The position numbers were made by a program, and so were the translations under genes. This document shows positions 50,531-59,167 of a DNA stretch of 64,000 nucleotides, in pieces. The notes beneath the pieces were generated by a model. It worked only from the letters and a program-made list of their open reading frames with translations, had not been told where the DNA came from and ran no database searches. The DNA comes from Pseudomonas deceptionensis. Its GTDB lineage: Bacteria; Pseudomonadota; Gammaproteobacteria; Pseudomonadales; Pseudomonadaceae. The first letter of the stretch is position 1. Each line of letters opens with the position of its first letter. The DNA is taken from assembly GCF_900106095.1 (NCBI RefSeq), contig NZ_FNUD01000002.1, forward strand, positions 4,547,501 to 4,611,500. The letters run 5' to 3'.

Positions 50531-51982
50531 ATGTCTGTTCGTCGAACCAAAATTGTTGCCACCCTTGGCCCTGCCAGCAATTCACCGGAAATGCTGGAAC
50601 AGCTGATCCTCGCTGGCCTGGACGTTGCCCGTCTGAACTTTTCCCACGGCACTCCCGATGAGCACAAGGCTCGTGCCAAGCTGGTGCGCGAAATCGCCGC
50701 CAAGCATGGTCGCTTCGTTGCCCTGCTGGGTGACCTGCAAGGCCCGAAAATCCGCATCGCCAAGTTCGCCAACAAAAAGATCGAGCTGAAGATCGGTGAT
50801 CAATTCACCTTCTCCACCAGCCATCCGTTGACCGAAGGCAACCAGCAAGTTGTCGGCATCGACTACCCCGACCTGGTCAAAGACTGCGGCGTAGGCGACG
50901 AGCTGCTGCTCGACGACGGCCGCGTGGTGATGCGTGTAGACACCGCCACCGACGACGCGCTGCACTGCACCGTGCTGATCGGCGGCCCGCTGTCCGACCA
51001 TAAAGGCATCAACCGTCGCGGCGGCGGTCTGACCGCACCAGCCCTGACCGAGAAAGACAAGGCTGACATCAAGCTTGCTGCCGAGATGGAAGTCGACTAC
51101 CTGGCCGTTTCGTTCCCGCGCGATGCCGCGGACATGGAATACGCCCGTCAACTGCGTGACGAAGCTGGCGGCACCGCCTGGCTGGTTGCCAAAATCGAAC
51201 GCGCTGAAGCGGTCGCTGATGACGAAACCCTCGACGGCCTGATCAAGGCCAGTGACGCAGTCATGGTTGCCCGTGGCGACCTGGGCGTTGAAATCGGCGA
51301 TGCCGAACTGGTAGGCATCCAGAAGAAAATCATTCTGCACGCACGCCGCCACAACAAGGCAGTGATCGTGGCGACCCAGATGATGGAGTCGATGATCCAG
51401 AACCCGATGCCAACTCGTGCCGAAGTGTCCGACGTTGCCAACGCCGTTCTCGACTACACCGACGCCGTAATGCTTTCGGCTGAAAGTGCTGCCGGTGCTT
51501 ACCCACTGGAAGCGGTACAGGCCATGGCGCGCATTTGCGTCGGCGCTGAGAAGCACCCGACCAGCAAAACCTCCAGCCACCGCATCGGCAAGACCTTCGA
51601 AAGCTGCGATCAAAGCATCGCGCTGGCGGCCATGTACACCGCCAACCACTTCCCGGGTGTCAAGGCCATCATCGCCCTGACCGAAAGCGGTTACACGCCG
51701 TTGATCATGTCCCGCATCCGTTCTTCGGTGCCGATCTACGCGTTCTCACCGCACCGTGAAACCCAGGCGCGCGCGGCGATGTTCCGTGGCGTTTACACCG
51801 TACCGTTCGACCCGGCATCCCTGCCGCCAGAAAAAGTCAGCCAGGCTGCGATCGACGAACTGCTCAAACTGGGCGTCGTACAGAATGGCGACTGGGTCAT
51901 CCTGACCAAGGGCGACAGCTACCACACTGTAGGCGGCACCAACGGCATGAAGATCCTGCATGTCGGCGACAAAATGGTCTGA
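50531..51982 (+). CDS. pykA: Pyruvate kinase
   Basis: Glycolytic enzyme of 483 residues converting PEP and ADP to pyruvate. The N-terminal RRTKIVATLGPAS, the active-site motif VMVARGDLGVEI, and ATQMMESMIQNP (standard form ATQMLESM) are present, plus the C-terminal allosteric domain. I take the ATG at 50531; the frame is open 30 bp upstream. It matches the PA4329 position in the P. aeruginosa order (followed by a ferredoxin reductase and fumarase). Confidence 0.97.
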   Translation: MSVRRTKIVATLGPASNSPEMLEQLILAGLDVARLNFSHGTPDEHKARAKLVREIAAKHGRFVALLGDLQGPKIRIAKFANKKIELKIGDQFTFSTSHPLTEGNQQVVGIDYPDLVKDCGVGDELLLDDGRVVMRVDTATDDALHCTVLIGGPLSDHKGINRRGGGLTAPALTEKDKADIKLAAEMEVDYLAVSFPRDAADMEYARQLRDEAGGTAWLVAKIERAEAVADDETLDGLIKASDAVMVARGDLGVEIGDAELVGIQKKIILHARRHNKAVIVATQMMESMIQNPMPTRAEVSDVANAVLDYTDAVMLSAESAAGAYPLEAVQAMARICVGAEKHPTSKTSSHRIGKTFESCDQSIALAAMYTANHFPGVKAIIALTESGYTPLIMSRIRSSVPIYAFSPHRETQARAAMFRGVYTVPFDPASLPPEKVSQAAIDELLKLGVVQNGDWVILTKGDSYHTVGGTNGMKILHVGDKMV

Positions 51983-52007
51983 GCCTGAACCGGCCCCAGC
52001 CCAACAC

Positions 52008-52045
52008 AAAAGCCCCGCCTGAGTGATCAAGCGGGGCTTTTTTAT
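52008..52045. terminator. Bidirectional intrinsic terminator after pykA
   Basis: Arms AAAGCCCCGC / GCGGGGCTTT with a 12-base loop and a further T-run, between convergent pykA and the ferredoxin reductase gene. Confidence 0.88.
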
Positions 52046-52984
52046 TTAGCTGCGGGTTAAAAATGCATCGGCCAGCAGTTGATTGCGCGCCAGCCCCGCC
52101 AGAAACAGGCGCTTGGCAAAGGCCTCGACACTGTCGGGGTGGCCACAGACCAGGGCGTGGGTCTGGCGTGAGGCTAGCCGAAGCTGCCCCAGGAATTCCG
52201 GCAGCTGCGCACGCTCAAGCCATTGGGCCTGAAGATTCGGATGATCGAGCGCCAGCGCCTGCACGTCGTCTTTGAGGTAGTGCTCGGTGCTGTCCCGGGC
52301 CACGTGGACCAGCCAGATCGGCCCCTGATGCTCCTGACGCAGGGCCTCGCGCAGCACGCCAAACAGTGGCCCCAGCCCCGTGCCGGACGCCAGCAGCCAA
52401 AGCGGCTGCTCCTGCCAGTCCGAGTCGTAGCGCAGCGCGCCACCGCGCAGTTCGCCCAATCGCACCGTGTCGCCGACTTTAAACTGCCGCGCCGCGTCGA
52501 CGAATTCGCCGGGGTGGGCACAATCGATGTGAAACTCCAGAAAACGGTCTTCTTCGGGCAGGCTGGCCAGCGAGTACGGGCGCGCAACACCGCTGGCTGT
52601 CCACAACACCAGATGCTGGCCGGCGCGATAACGCAGCGGGCGCTGCGGCAGAATACGCAGCCGCAACACACTCGGGCTCAGCCAGTGGAGCTCGCCGACC
52701 TCGGCCGGCAAACCGTCACGGGACGGATCGAAAGTCTCCAGTTCCAGGTCCTCTACCACCTGGCACTGGCATGCCAGGCGCCAGCCTTGCTCACGCTGCC
52801 CCCGGGCCAGCGCCTCGGGTTTGAGGTCGGCCGGTTCGCCGCGCACGCAGCGCACCAGACACGCATGGCAACTGCCTGCCCGGCAACTGTAAGGCACCGC
52901 CACACCGGCCTGATTCAAGGCGTCGAGCAGGTTGGTATCGTGAAGCACTGACCATTGCTGGCCAGCAACGTGTAACTGGGGCAC
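52046..52984 (-). CDS. 2Fe-2S ferredoxin / FAD-NAD(P)H reductase (oxygenase-reductase type)
   Basis: Electron-transfer protein of 312 residues. An N-terminal plant-type 2Fe-2S domain has cysteines in YSCRAGSCHACLVRC (C34, C39, C42) and LACQC (C72/C74). Then comes an FAD domain with the RPYSLAS motif and an NAD(P) domain with LLASGTGLGPL and LVCGHPDSV. The architecture is that of CDP-6-deoxyglucoseen or oxygenase reductases. The partner enzyme is not encoded next to it. It corresponds to PA4331, function undetermined. Confidence 0.9.
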   Translation of the reverse strand: MPQLHVAGQQWSVLHDTNLLDALNQAGVAVPYSCRAGSCHACLVRCVRGEPADLKPEALARGQREQGWRLACQCQVVEDLELETFDPSRDGLPAEVGELHWLSPSVLRLRILPQRPLRYRAGQHLVLWTASGVARPYSLASLPEEDRFLEFHIDCAHPGEFVDAARQFKVGDTVRLGELRGGALRYDSDWQEQPLWLLASGTGLGPLFGVLREALRQEHQGPIWLVHVARDSTEHYLKDDVQALALDHPNLQAQWLERAQLPEFLGQLRLASRQTHALVCGHPDSVEAFAKRLFLAGLARNQLLADAFLTRS

Positions 52985-53060
52985 TTGGCCTCCTGCGGAG
53001 AAAATACAACCTTTGAATAATTTACAATTCTGGATAAACAGCCAAGGCTGTTCGAACCTT

Positions 53061-53086
53061 ATCGCAGCCTTCGGCAGCGGCTACAA
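53061..53086. repeat. Single-unit CGCAGCC..GGCTAC repeat
   Basis: ATCGCAGCCTTCGGCAGCGG followed by CTACAA, one half of the inverted repeat family at 57228 and 61731, upstream of fumarase. Confidence 0.6.
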
Positions 53087-53259
53087 GTTTTGCCTCTACG
53101 GGTGTATCAAAGAGTGTGCCGGGTTATACTGCCGCGCCTTTTTTGTACCGGCCAACCGTACCCGGTATGCCCCGCAAAGATGTTTTCGACAGACCGAAAC
53201 ACCAAGGTCGCAAACACCTTATTGATTGAATGTTCCCGTCTTACAGAGGAGCGCGACCC

Positions 53260-54783
53260 ATGACCGTGATCAAGCAAGACGACCTGATTCAGAGCGTTGC
53301 TGACGCCCTGCAGTTCATTTCCTACTACCATCCCGTGGACTTCATCCAGGCCATGCACGAGGCCTACCTGCGCGAAGAATCGCCAGCTGCCCGTGATTCG
53401 ATGGCGCAAATCCTGATCAACTCGCGCATGTGTGCCACTGGCCACCGCCCGATTTGCCAGGACACCGGCATCGTCACCGTGTTCGTGCGTGTGGGCATGG
53501 ATGTGCGCTGGACTGGCGCCACCATGGGCCTGGACGACATGATCAACGAAGGCGTGCGTCGCGCTTACAACCTGCCGGAAAACGTCCTGCGTGCCTCGAT
53601 CCTCGCCGACCCGGCAGGCGCTCGTCGCAACACCAAGGACAACACGCCTGCGGTCATCCACTACTCCATCGTCCCGGGCAACACCGTGGAAGTGGACGTG
53701 GCGGCCAAAGGCGGCGGCTCCGAAAACAAGTCGAAAATGGCCATGCTCAACCCGTCCGACTCGATCGTTGACTGGGTGCTCAAGACCGTTCCGACCATGG
53801 GTGCGGGCTGGTGCCCACCGGGCATGCTCGGCATCGGCATCGGCGGCACCGCTGAAAAAGCGGCAGTGATGGCCAAGGAAGTGTTGATGGAGTCCATCGA
53901 CATTCACGACCTGATCAAGCGCGGCCCGTCCAGCCGTATCGAAGAGATGCGCATCGAGCTGTTCGAGAAGGTCAACCAGCTGGGCATCGGCGCCCAGGGC
54001 CTGGGTGGTCTGACCACCGTGCTCGACGTAAAAATCATGGACTACCCGACCCACGCAGCCTCCCTGCCGGTGTGCATGATCCCGAACTGCGCGGCCACCC
54101 GTCACGCGCACTTTGTGCTCGACGGTTCCGGCCCTGCTGAACTCGAAGCGCCGCCGCTGGATGCCTACCCGCAGATCGTCTGGGAAGCAGGCCCGTCGGC
54201 CCGCCGTGTCAACCTTGACACCCTGACCCCGGAAGACGTGCAAAGCTGGAAGCCGGGCGAGACTGTCCTGCTGAACGGCAAAATGCTCACCGGTCGTGAC
54301 GCAGCGCACAAGCGCATGGTCGAAATGCTGAACAAGGGTGAAACCTTGCCGGTTGACCTCAAGGGTCGCTTCATCTACTACGTGGGCCCGGTTGATCCGG
54401 TGCGTGACGAAGTGGTTGGCCCTGCCGGCCCGACCACGGCCACGCGGATGGACAAGTTCACCCGTCAGATCCTCGATCAAACCGGCCTGCTGGGCATGAT
54501 CGGCAAATCCGAGCGCGGCCCTACCGCTATCGAAGCGATCAAGGACCACAAAGCCGTGTACCTGATGGCTGTAGGCGGCGCGGCCTACCTGGTGGCTCAG
54601 GCCATCAAGAAGTCGCGCGTCGTAGCCTTTGCCGAACTGGGCATGGAAGCGATCTACGAGTTCGACGTTAAAGACATGCCGGTGACTGTGGCTGTCGACA
54701 GTAAAGGCGAATCGGTGCACATCACCGGCCCGGCTATCTGGCAGAAGAAAATCAGCGACAGCCTGGCAGTTGAAGTGCAGTAA
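53260..54783 (+). CDS. Fumarate hydratase, class I
   Basis: Iron-sulfur fumarase of 507 residues that interconverts fumarate and malate in the TCA cycle. It has ICQDTGIVTVF with a candidate cluster cysteine, SENKSKMAMLNPSDS, and the C-terminal beta-subunit-like GRDAAHKRM and YYVGPVDPV motifs, all typical of FumA/B. The ATG at 53260 has GAGGAG ten bases before it. It matches PA4333; the intervening P. aeruginosa gene sadC (PA4332) is absent here. Confidence 0.95.
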   Translation: MTVIKQDDLIQSVADALQFISYYHPVDFIQAMHEAYLREESPAARDSMAQILINSRMCATGHRPICQDTGIVTVFVRVGMDVRWTGATMGLDDMINEGVRRAYNLPENVLRASILADPAGARRNTKDNTPAVIHYSIVPGNTVEVDVAAKGGGSENKSKMAMLNPSDSIVDWVLKTVPTMGAGWCPPGMLGIGIGGTAEKAAVMAKEVLMESIDIHDLIKRGPSSRIEEMRIELFEKVNQLGIGAQGLGGLTTVLDVKIMDYPTHAASLPVCMIPNCAATRHAHFVLDGSGPAELEAPPLDAYPQIVWEAGPSARRVNLDTLTPEDVQSWKPGETVLLNGKMLTGRDAAHKRMVEMLNKGETLPVDLKGRFIYYVGPVDPVRDEVVGPAGPTTATRMDKFTRQILDQTGLLGMIGKSERGPTAIEAIKDHKAVYLMAVGGAAYLVAQAIKKSRVVAFAELGMEAIYEFDVKDMPVTVAVDSKGESVHITGPAIWQKKISDSLAVEVQ

Positions 54784-54801
54784 GCACTTTTAAGCCAGAC
54801 G

Positions 54802-54838
54802 AAAAAAACGGCCAGGTTAATCACCTGGCCGTTTTTTT
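54802..54838 (+). terminator. Intrinsic terminator of the fumarase gene
   Basis: Stem AACGGCCAGGT / ACCTGGCCGTT with T7 after, 18 bp past the fumarase stop. Confidence 0.92.
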
Positions 54839-54853
54839 ATGCCTGCCCAAAAG

Positions 54854-54899
54854 CCCCTCACCCTGGCCCTCTCCCTCCGGGAGTGGGTTGGGGTGAGGG
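54854..54899. repeat. CCCTCACCC...GGGTGAGGG palindromic repeat
   Basis: A 46-bp inverted repeat of the class CCCTCACCCnnnCCTCTCCC, widespread in intergenic DNA of proteobacteria. It lies between the convergent fumarase and alcohol dehydrogenase genes. Confidence 0.7.
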
Positions 54900-54910
54900 C
54901 AAGCCTTTGC

Positions 54911-56059
54911 TCAAAACGCGTTGCGGAAGATCTCTTCAATCTGCCCCTGATCCGCCTTGCGCGGGTTGGTAAAGCCACAGGCATCTTTCAGCGCATTGGT
55001 CGCCAGAATCGGGATGTCATCCAGCTTGGCGCCCAAGTCCCGCAGACCGGCCGGGATTTCTACATCCCTGGCCAAGGTACGAATCGCCGCGATGGCAGCC
55101 TGCGCGCCCTCTTCCGGGCTCAAGCCCCGCACATCGGCACCCAGCGCGTGTGCCACATCGGTCAAGCGGGCCGCACACACATCGGCGTTAAAGGTTTGCA
55201 CGTGAGGCAGCAACACCGCGTTGCACACACCGTGAGGCAAGTCGTAGAAACCGCCCAACTGGTGCGCCATGGCGTGCACAAACCCAAGCGATGCATTGTT
55301 AAAGGCCATACCCGCCATGAACTGCGCGTAAGCCATGTTCTCGCGCGCCGTCAGATCCTTGCCGTCGTTCACCGCCTGACGCAGGTTCTGGCTGATCAGC
55401 TCCATCGCCTTGATCGCGCATGCATCGGTAATCGGGTTGGCCGCCGTCGACACATAAGCCTCGATGGCATGGGTCAGCGCATCCATACCCGTCGCTGCGG
55501 TCAGGCTCTTGGGCATGGCCACCATCAGCTCAGGGTCATTGACCGACAGCAGCGGCGTCACGTTGCGGTCGACAATGGCCATTTTTACGTGGCGCTCTTC
55601 GTCGGTAATGATGCAAAAACGCGTCATCTCGCTGGCGGTACCGGCCGTGGTGTTGATCGAGACCAGTGGCAATTGCGGCTTGGCCGAACGATCAACGCCT
55701 TCGTAGTCACGGATATGCCCGCCATTGGTAGCGCACAACGCAATACCCTTGGCACAGTCATGGGGCGAGCCACCACCCAGCGACACGATAAAGTCGCAGT
55801 GATGCTGCTTGAGCACCACCAGCCCCGCCTCGACGTTACCAATGCTCGGGTTCGGCTTGGCGCCGTCAAAAATCACCGAATCAATGTCCTGCAACGCAAG
55901 CTTTTCAGCGATCAGCGTCGCAACCCCCGCCTTGGCCAGCCCCGCGTCAGTCACGATCAGTGCCTTGCGAAAACCATAATTGCGAATCGCAGTCATGGCC
56001 TCATCCAGGCATCCGTTGCCCATGATATTTACGGCGGGAATAAAGAAAGTGCTAGTCAT
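54911..56059 (-). CDS. Iron-containing alcohol dehydrogenase (YiaY/AdhB type)
   Basis: Fe-dependent NAD(H) alcohol dehydrogenase of 382 residues. Metal ligands are D193, H197, H262 and H276 (in [21 protein letters not shown] and FYDLPHG). The nucleotide-binding [10 protein letters not shown] lies near residue 95. GAGGG stands before the ATG at 56059. It probably reduces short aldehydes or oxidises ethanol or similar alcohols. It is not obviously in an operon with its neighbours. Confidence 0.94.
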   Translation of the reverse strand: MTSTFFIPAVNIMGNGCLDEAMTAIRNYGFRKALIVTDAGLAKAGVATLIAEKLALQDIDSVIFDGAKPNPSIGNVEAGLVVLKQHHCDFIVSLGGGSPHDCAKGIALCATNGGHIRDYEGVDRSAKPQLPLVSINTTAGTASEMTRFCIITDEERHVKMAIVDRNVTPLLSVNDPELMVAMPKSLTAATGMDALTHAIEAYVSTAANPITDACAIKAMELISQNLRQAVNDGKDLTARENMAYAQFMAGMAFNNASLGFVHAMAHQLGGFYDLPHGVCNAVLLPHVQTFNADVCAARLTDVAHALGADVRGLSPEEGAQAAIAAIRTLARDVEIPAGLRDLGAKLDDIPILATNALKDACGFTNPRKADQGQIEEIFRNAF

Positions 56060-56196
56060 GTCGAGCCCTCTTGGCGGGTCATTGGCTAAGTCGGTTTCTA
56101 CAGCTTCACCCAATCACACTTGCGCAATGTTGATCTGGCTCAACACTTGAGCGTGATAAAGTCCGGCACCGCCCATGCCTTGAGACGATATCTGCG

Positions 56197-57222
56197 ATGA
56201 CACCCTTCCAGGAATTTGATGCCGAACTAGAAGACTGGAACGCGTTACGCACCAGCACACCGTGCAGCGGACTGCTGGTCGGTAATGGTGCAAGCATGGC
56301 CGTGTGGCATGATTTTTATTACGAGTCGTTGTTTGATAAAGCCAGAAGCATCGCCGAAAAGCCCCTCAGCCAGACCGAACTTAGTGTGTTCGAAGCCTTG
56401 AGCACCCGCAACTTCGAGCACGTCCTGAGCGCCCTCAAAACCGCCAGCAAGGTCAACAAGGCACTGGCCATCAACTCGGCTTCACCACGCAAGCGCTATT
56501 ACGCGATCAAGGAAGCGCTGATCAACAGCACCCAGGACGTCCACATCCCGTGGCGCCTGATGCCACCCGAAACCCTGGCCTGCTGGAATGAAGAGCTGGC
56601 CCGGTATGCCACGGTGTATTGCTCCAATTACGACCTGCTCACTCCGTGGGCGGTCATGCAATCGCCCAAAGGGTTCAACGACTTGTTCGCCACCCCGGGG
56701 GCCACCTTCGAGCCGGGTGCGGCGCAGGTCAAGAGCAAAGCCACGCGGGTGCTGTACCTGCACGGAGGCCTGCACCTGGTCAAAAACCAGGAAGGCAAAG
56801 CGCGCAAGATCGCGGCCAATGAGCCCACTTTGTTAAGCAACTTCGCGATCAATCACTCGATCAGCGCACTGGATGACGTGCCGTTATTTGTCAGCGAAAG
56901 CACCAGCGAGGACAAACGTAAATCCATTCGCTACAGCGATTACCTGTCCTATTGCCATGAACAGCTGATGACCCATAAGGACGCGCTGTGCATCTTTGGC
57001 CACAGCCTGGGCGAACAAGACCGGCACCTGATCGATGCCCTGCAACAGGCGCCGCTCAAAACCCTGTGCATCTCGATCTACCCGCGCAGCGAAGCGTTTA
57101 TCCGCTTCCAAAAAAACCACTACACGGCACTGTTTGCAGATAAAAAGCTGACATTGCGCTTCTATAACTCGAAAACCCACCCGCTGGGCTACACCCGTCA
57201 CTCGGTGCCGGTCGAAGAGTGA
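56197..57222 (+). CDS. SIR2-like protein of the DUF4917 type
   Basis: Soluble protein of 341 residues. A Rossmann-like start LLVGNGAS (residues 27-33) resembles the nucleotide loop of SIR2-fold enzymes; a central LYLHGGLHL (about H189) and later IFGHSLGEQDRHLIDAL (F267-L282) match the LHG and G-S-x-G-D-x-H positions of SIR2-like proteins. I recall it as DUF4917. Such proteins often act on NAD in anti-phage systems, but this gene has no partner beside it (REP repeat and YegP gene after, alcohol dehydrogenase before). Its function is unknown. Confidence 0.72.
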   Translation: MTPFQEFDAELEDWNALRTSTPCSGLLVGNGASMAVWHDFYYESLFDKARSIAEKPLSQTELSVFEALSTRNFEHVLSALKTASKVNKALAINSASPRKRYYAIKEALINSTQDVHIPWRLMPPETLACWNEELARYATVYCSNYDLLTPWAVMQSPKGFNDLFATPGATFEPGAAQVKSKATRVLYLHGGLHLVKNQEGKARKIAANEPTLLSNFAINHSISALDDVPLFVSESTSEDKRKSIRYSDYLSYCHEQLMTHKDALCIFGHSLGEQDRHLIDALQQAPLKTLCISIYPRSEAFIRFQKNHYTALFADKKLTLRFYNSKTHPLGYTRHSVPVEE

Positions 57223-57227
57223 ACCCT

Positions 57228-57299
57228 GTAGTCGCTGCCGCAGGCTGCGAAAGTTTGCGGAGCGACCCGACTCTTGGCGCTGCCTTAAACAGCGACTAC
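57228..57299. repeat. 72-bp inverted repeat (GTAGTCGCTG/CAGCGACTAC)
   Basis: Arms GTAGTCGCTG and CAGCGACTAC with inner GCCGCAGGCTGCG words, member of the repeat family also at 61731. It lies between the convergent DUF4917 and YegP genes. Confidence 0.75.
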
Positions 57300-57321
57300 A
57301 GATGCAGCAGAAATACCCTCC

Positions 57322-57654
57322 TCACAACTTCTCTTTAACTACCGTCGTCGGCCCATTGTGTTTCACGCTGGCAATCCCTTTTTCCCGGGCTGCCTCGGAG
57401 GAATATTGTTCGCTGGTCCCGATGATCTGGTGATTGGCGGCCTTGAGGTTGAAGTACGGCTTGCCGTCCTTGGCCTCCTTCCTGTCATAGCGTTCATCCA
57501 GCGGGCTGTTGGTCTGCACAGACGCGATCCCGTTTTTGGCAGCCGCCACCGTGGTGTACTGCTCACTCACCAAAATCGTCTCGGCATTCGCCGCCTTCAA
57601 CACAAACCGAAATTGCCCACTGCTGGTTTTGCTCAATTCGTACCAACCAGACAT
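57322..57654 (-). CDS. YegP/DUF1508 family protein (two repeats)
   Basis: Protein of 110 residues built of two copies of a ~48-residue unit (F.FVLKAANAETILVSEQYTT.AAAKNGI.SV and YFNLKAANHQIIGTSEQYSS.AAREKGIASV). This family is small and beta-alpha, function unknown. Confidence 0.9.
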   Translation of the reverse strand: MSGWYELSKTSSGQFRFVLKAANAETILVSEQYTTVAAAKNGIASVQTNSPLDERYDRKEAKDGKPYFNLKAANHQIIGTSEQYSSEAAREKGIASVKHNGPTTVVKEKL

Positions 57655-57773
57655 TGCCTTTCTCCTGAGTGTTTAACGTGTTTACTTCACCCTCAGTAAA
57701 GCGTGCATGGGGCATTTATCCATTTATCCGAAGGAATTAGCCGAAGTCCGTCGTTTAGAGAGAGACAAATAGC

Positions 57774-57792
57774 AATGGTTCTCGATACCATT
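57774..57792. promoter_or_regulatory. Candidate Fur box upstream of the sigma/FecR fusion
   Basis: A 19-bp palindrome with arms AATGGT / ACCATT (AATGGTTCTCGATACCATT), of the size of a Fur site, 38 bp before the start codon. The match to the GATAAT consensus is only partial, so this is tentative; iron-responsive sigma genes normally carry one. Confidence 0.4.
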
Positions 57793-57829
57793 CGCAAATT
57801 ATTGGCTGTGCTGCCCCTCAAGGATTTCC

Positions 57830-59047
57830 ATGTCCCGCCTCAAATCCGACCCATTGGTGGCTGAATCACTGCGCGAGTTCTACACGCAAATTCTGCACTT
57901 CCTGCGTAAACGCACTGACAACGCCAGCGACGCCGCTGACATGACGCAGGATGTGTTCACTCAATGGCTGGGCTACCAGGATCGGGCCAAGGTCGAGCAG
58001 CCACGGGCATTCCTGTTCCAGATGGCACGTAACCTCTTGCGCGACCACTGGCGGCGCCAACAGGTGCGACAGGCCGTTCACAGCGAGCACGTCGAGAGTG
58101 AGCCCGAGCCCTTGAGCGATGAGCGGTATGAACCGATGGCCGCAGCCCAGCGCCTGCAACGTCTGGATCAGCTCAAGGCGGTACTCGCCGAGCTCCCGCC
58201 CAGACGCCGTGAAGCACTGATGCTGCACCGCTTTGAAGGCTTGAGTCAGGCCCAGATTGCCCAGCGCATGGGGATCTCCGTCAGCATGGTCGAAAAGCAC
58301 ATTGCCTTTGCCTTGCTGCACTGCAAGCAACATTCAAATTTTGCGCTACCCACCGCTCTTGCCGTGCTCTGTGCCATGTTTTCACTGAACCTCGGCGCGC
58401 CGGTGTCGCTCCACCAGCAGTACGTCGCCACCCAGCCCCAGGGCACGCAAACAGTCTTGCTGCCCGACGGCAGCACCCTGAGCGTCAATGCCAATACGCG
58501 TCTGCGCATCGACTTCGGCGCGTATCAACGCGATATCTATCTGGACAAGGGCCAGCTCTATATCGAGGTTGCCGCCAACAAAGAACAGCCGCTGGTGGTG
58601 CATGCCGGGGATGCGAGCATCCGGGTGGTCGGCACCGGGTTTGATGTGCGCCGCAGCCAGCACCAACTGGTGGTCAGCGTCGCCCACGGGCAAGTGGCGT
58701 TTATGCCGGATGCCAACACCTCGACGCTGCTCGGCGCCCAACAACGCACCACATATGATTACGCCAGGGCGTCCACTCAAGAGCAAAACCTCAGCCCGGG
58801 CGAGGTCGCTGACTGGCGCAGCGGGCACCTGTCCTTCCGCAATCGCGAACTGGCCAGCCTGGTGGACGAGCTTGATCTGTATCGCCCGGGGATGATTCAA
58901 CTGGCCGAAGGCCCACTGGGCCGCTACAAGGTCTCGGGCAACCTGGATGTCAACGACCCGATGGCGCTGGTCAAAGCCCTCCCCGCGCTGATCCCGGTGA
59001 AAACCGTGCTGCTGGACAACGGAAAAATCCGCATCGAACCGCGCTAA
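57830..59047 (+). CDS. Hybrid ECF sigma factor / FecR-type anti-sigma protein
   Basis: A single 405-residue protein joining two regulators that are usually separate. Residues about 10-165 are an ECF (FecI-like) sigma factor: region 2 with DMTQDVFTQWL, then region 4 with ELPPRRREALMLHRFEGLSQAQIA. A membrane helix follows (about 171-190), then a periplasmic FecR domain (about 205-310, with VVGTGFDV) and a C-terminal STN-like end (about 337-405). The N-terminal anti-sigma domain of normal FecR is missing. P. putida IutY is a described precedent. It lies directly upstream of a TonB-dependent receptor gene. AAGGA precedes the ATG. Confidence 0.92.
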   Translation: MSRLKSDPLVAESLREFYTQILHFLRKRTDNASDAADMTQDVFTQWLGYQDRAKVEQPRAFLFQMARNLLRDHWRRQQVRQAVHSEHVESEPEPLSDERYEPMAAAQRLQRLDQLKAVLAELPPRRREALMLHRFEGLSQAQIAQRMGISVSMVEKHIAFALLHCKQHSNFALPTALAVLCAMFSLNLGAPVSLHQQYVATQPQGTQTVLLPDGSTLSVNANTRLRIDFGAYQRDIYLDKGQLYIEVAANKEQPLVVHAGDASIRVVGTGFDVRRSQHQLVVSVAHGQVAFMPDANTSTLLGAQQRTTYDYARASTQEQNLSPGEVADWRSGHLSFRNRELASLVDELDLYRPGMIQLAEGPLGRYKVSGNLDVNDPMALVKALPALIPVKTVLLDNGKIRIEPR

Positions 59048-59050
59048 AAA

Positions 59051-59081
59051 AACATATGCGAATATTTTGCATTCGCATATG
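59051..59081. terminator. Hairpin between sigma/anti-sigma and receptor genes
   Basis: Perfect 12-bp arms ACATATGCGAAT / ATTCGCATATGT with a seven-base loop, preceded by A7 and followed by GGTTTTTT. It is a good intrinsic terminator on the plus strand, 4 bp after the fusion gene's stop, leaving only about 87 bp for the receptor promoter. Confidence 0.8.
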
Positions 59082-59167
59082 TGGTTTTTTCAGCGCGCCA
59101 CGTCTTCCTTCGGTCTGCGTTGCCAACGCATGTCTTTTTGGCCTTTGTTGCCGCACCGGGGGATTTC

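Noticed and set aside
42414..57222. HerA-like ATPase (42.4-43.9 kb) plus SIR2-like protein (56.2 kb) as a SIR2-HerA defence system
   Set aside because: The genes are 12 kb apart, on opposite strands, with many housekeeping genes between them; the ATPase is of the YjgR/DUF853 type, which is not part of that system.
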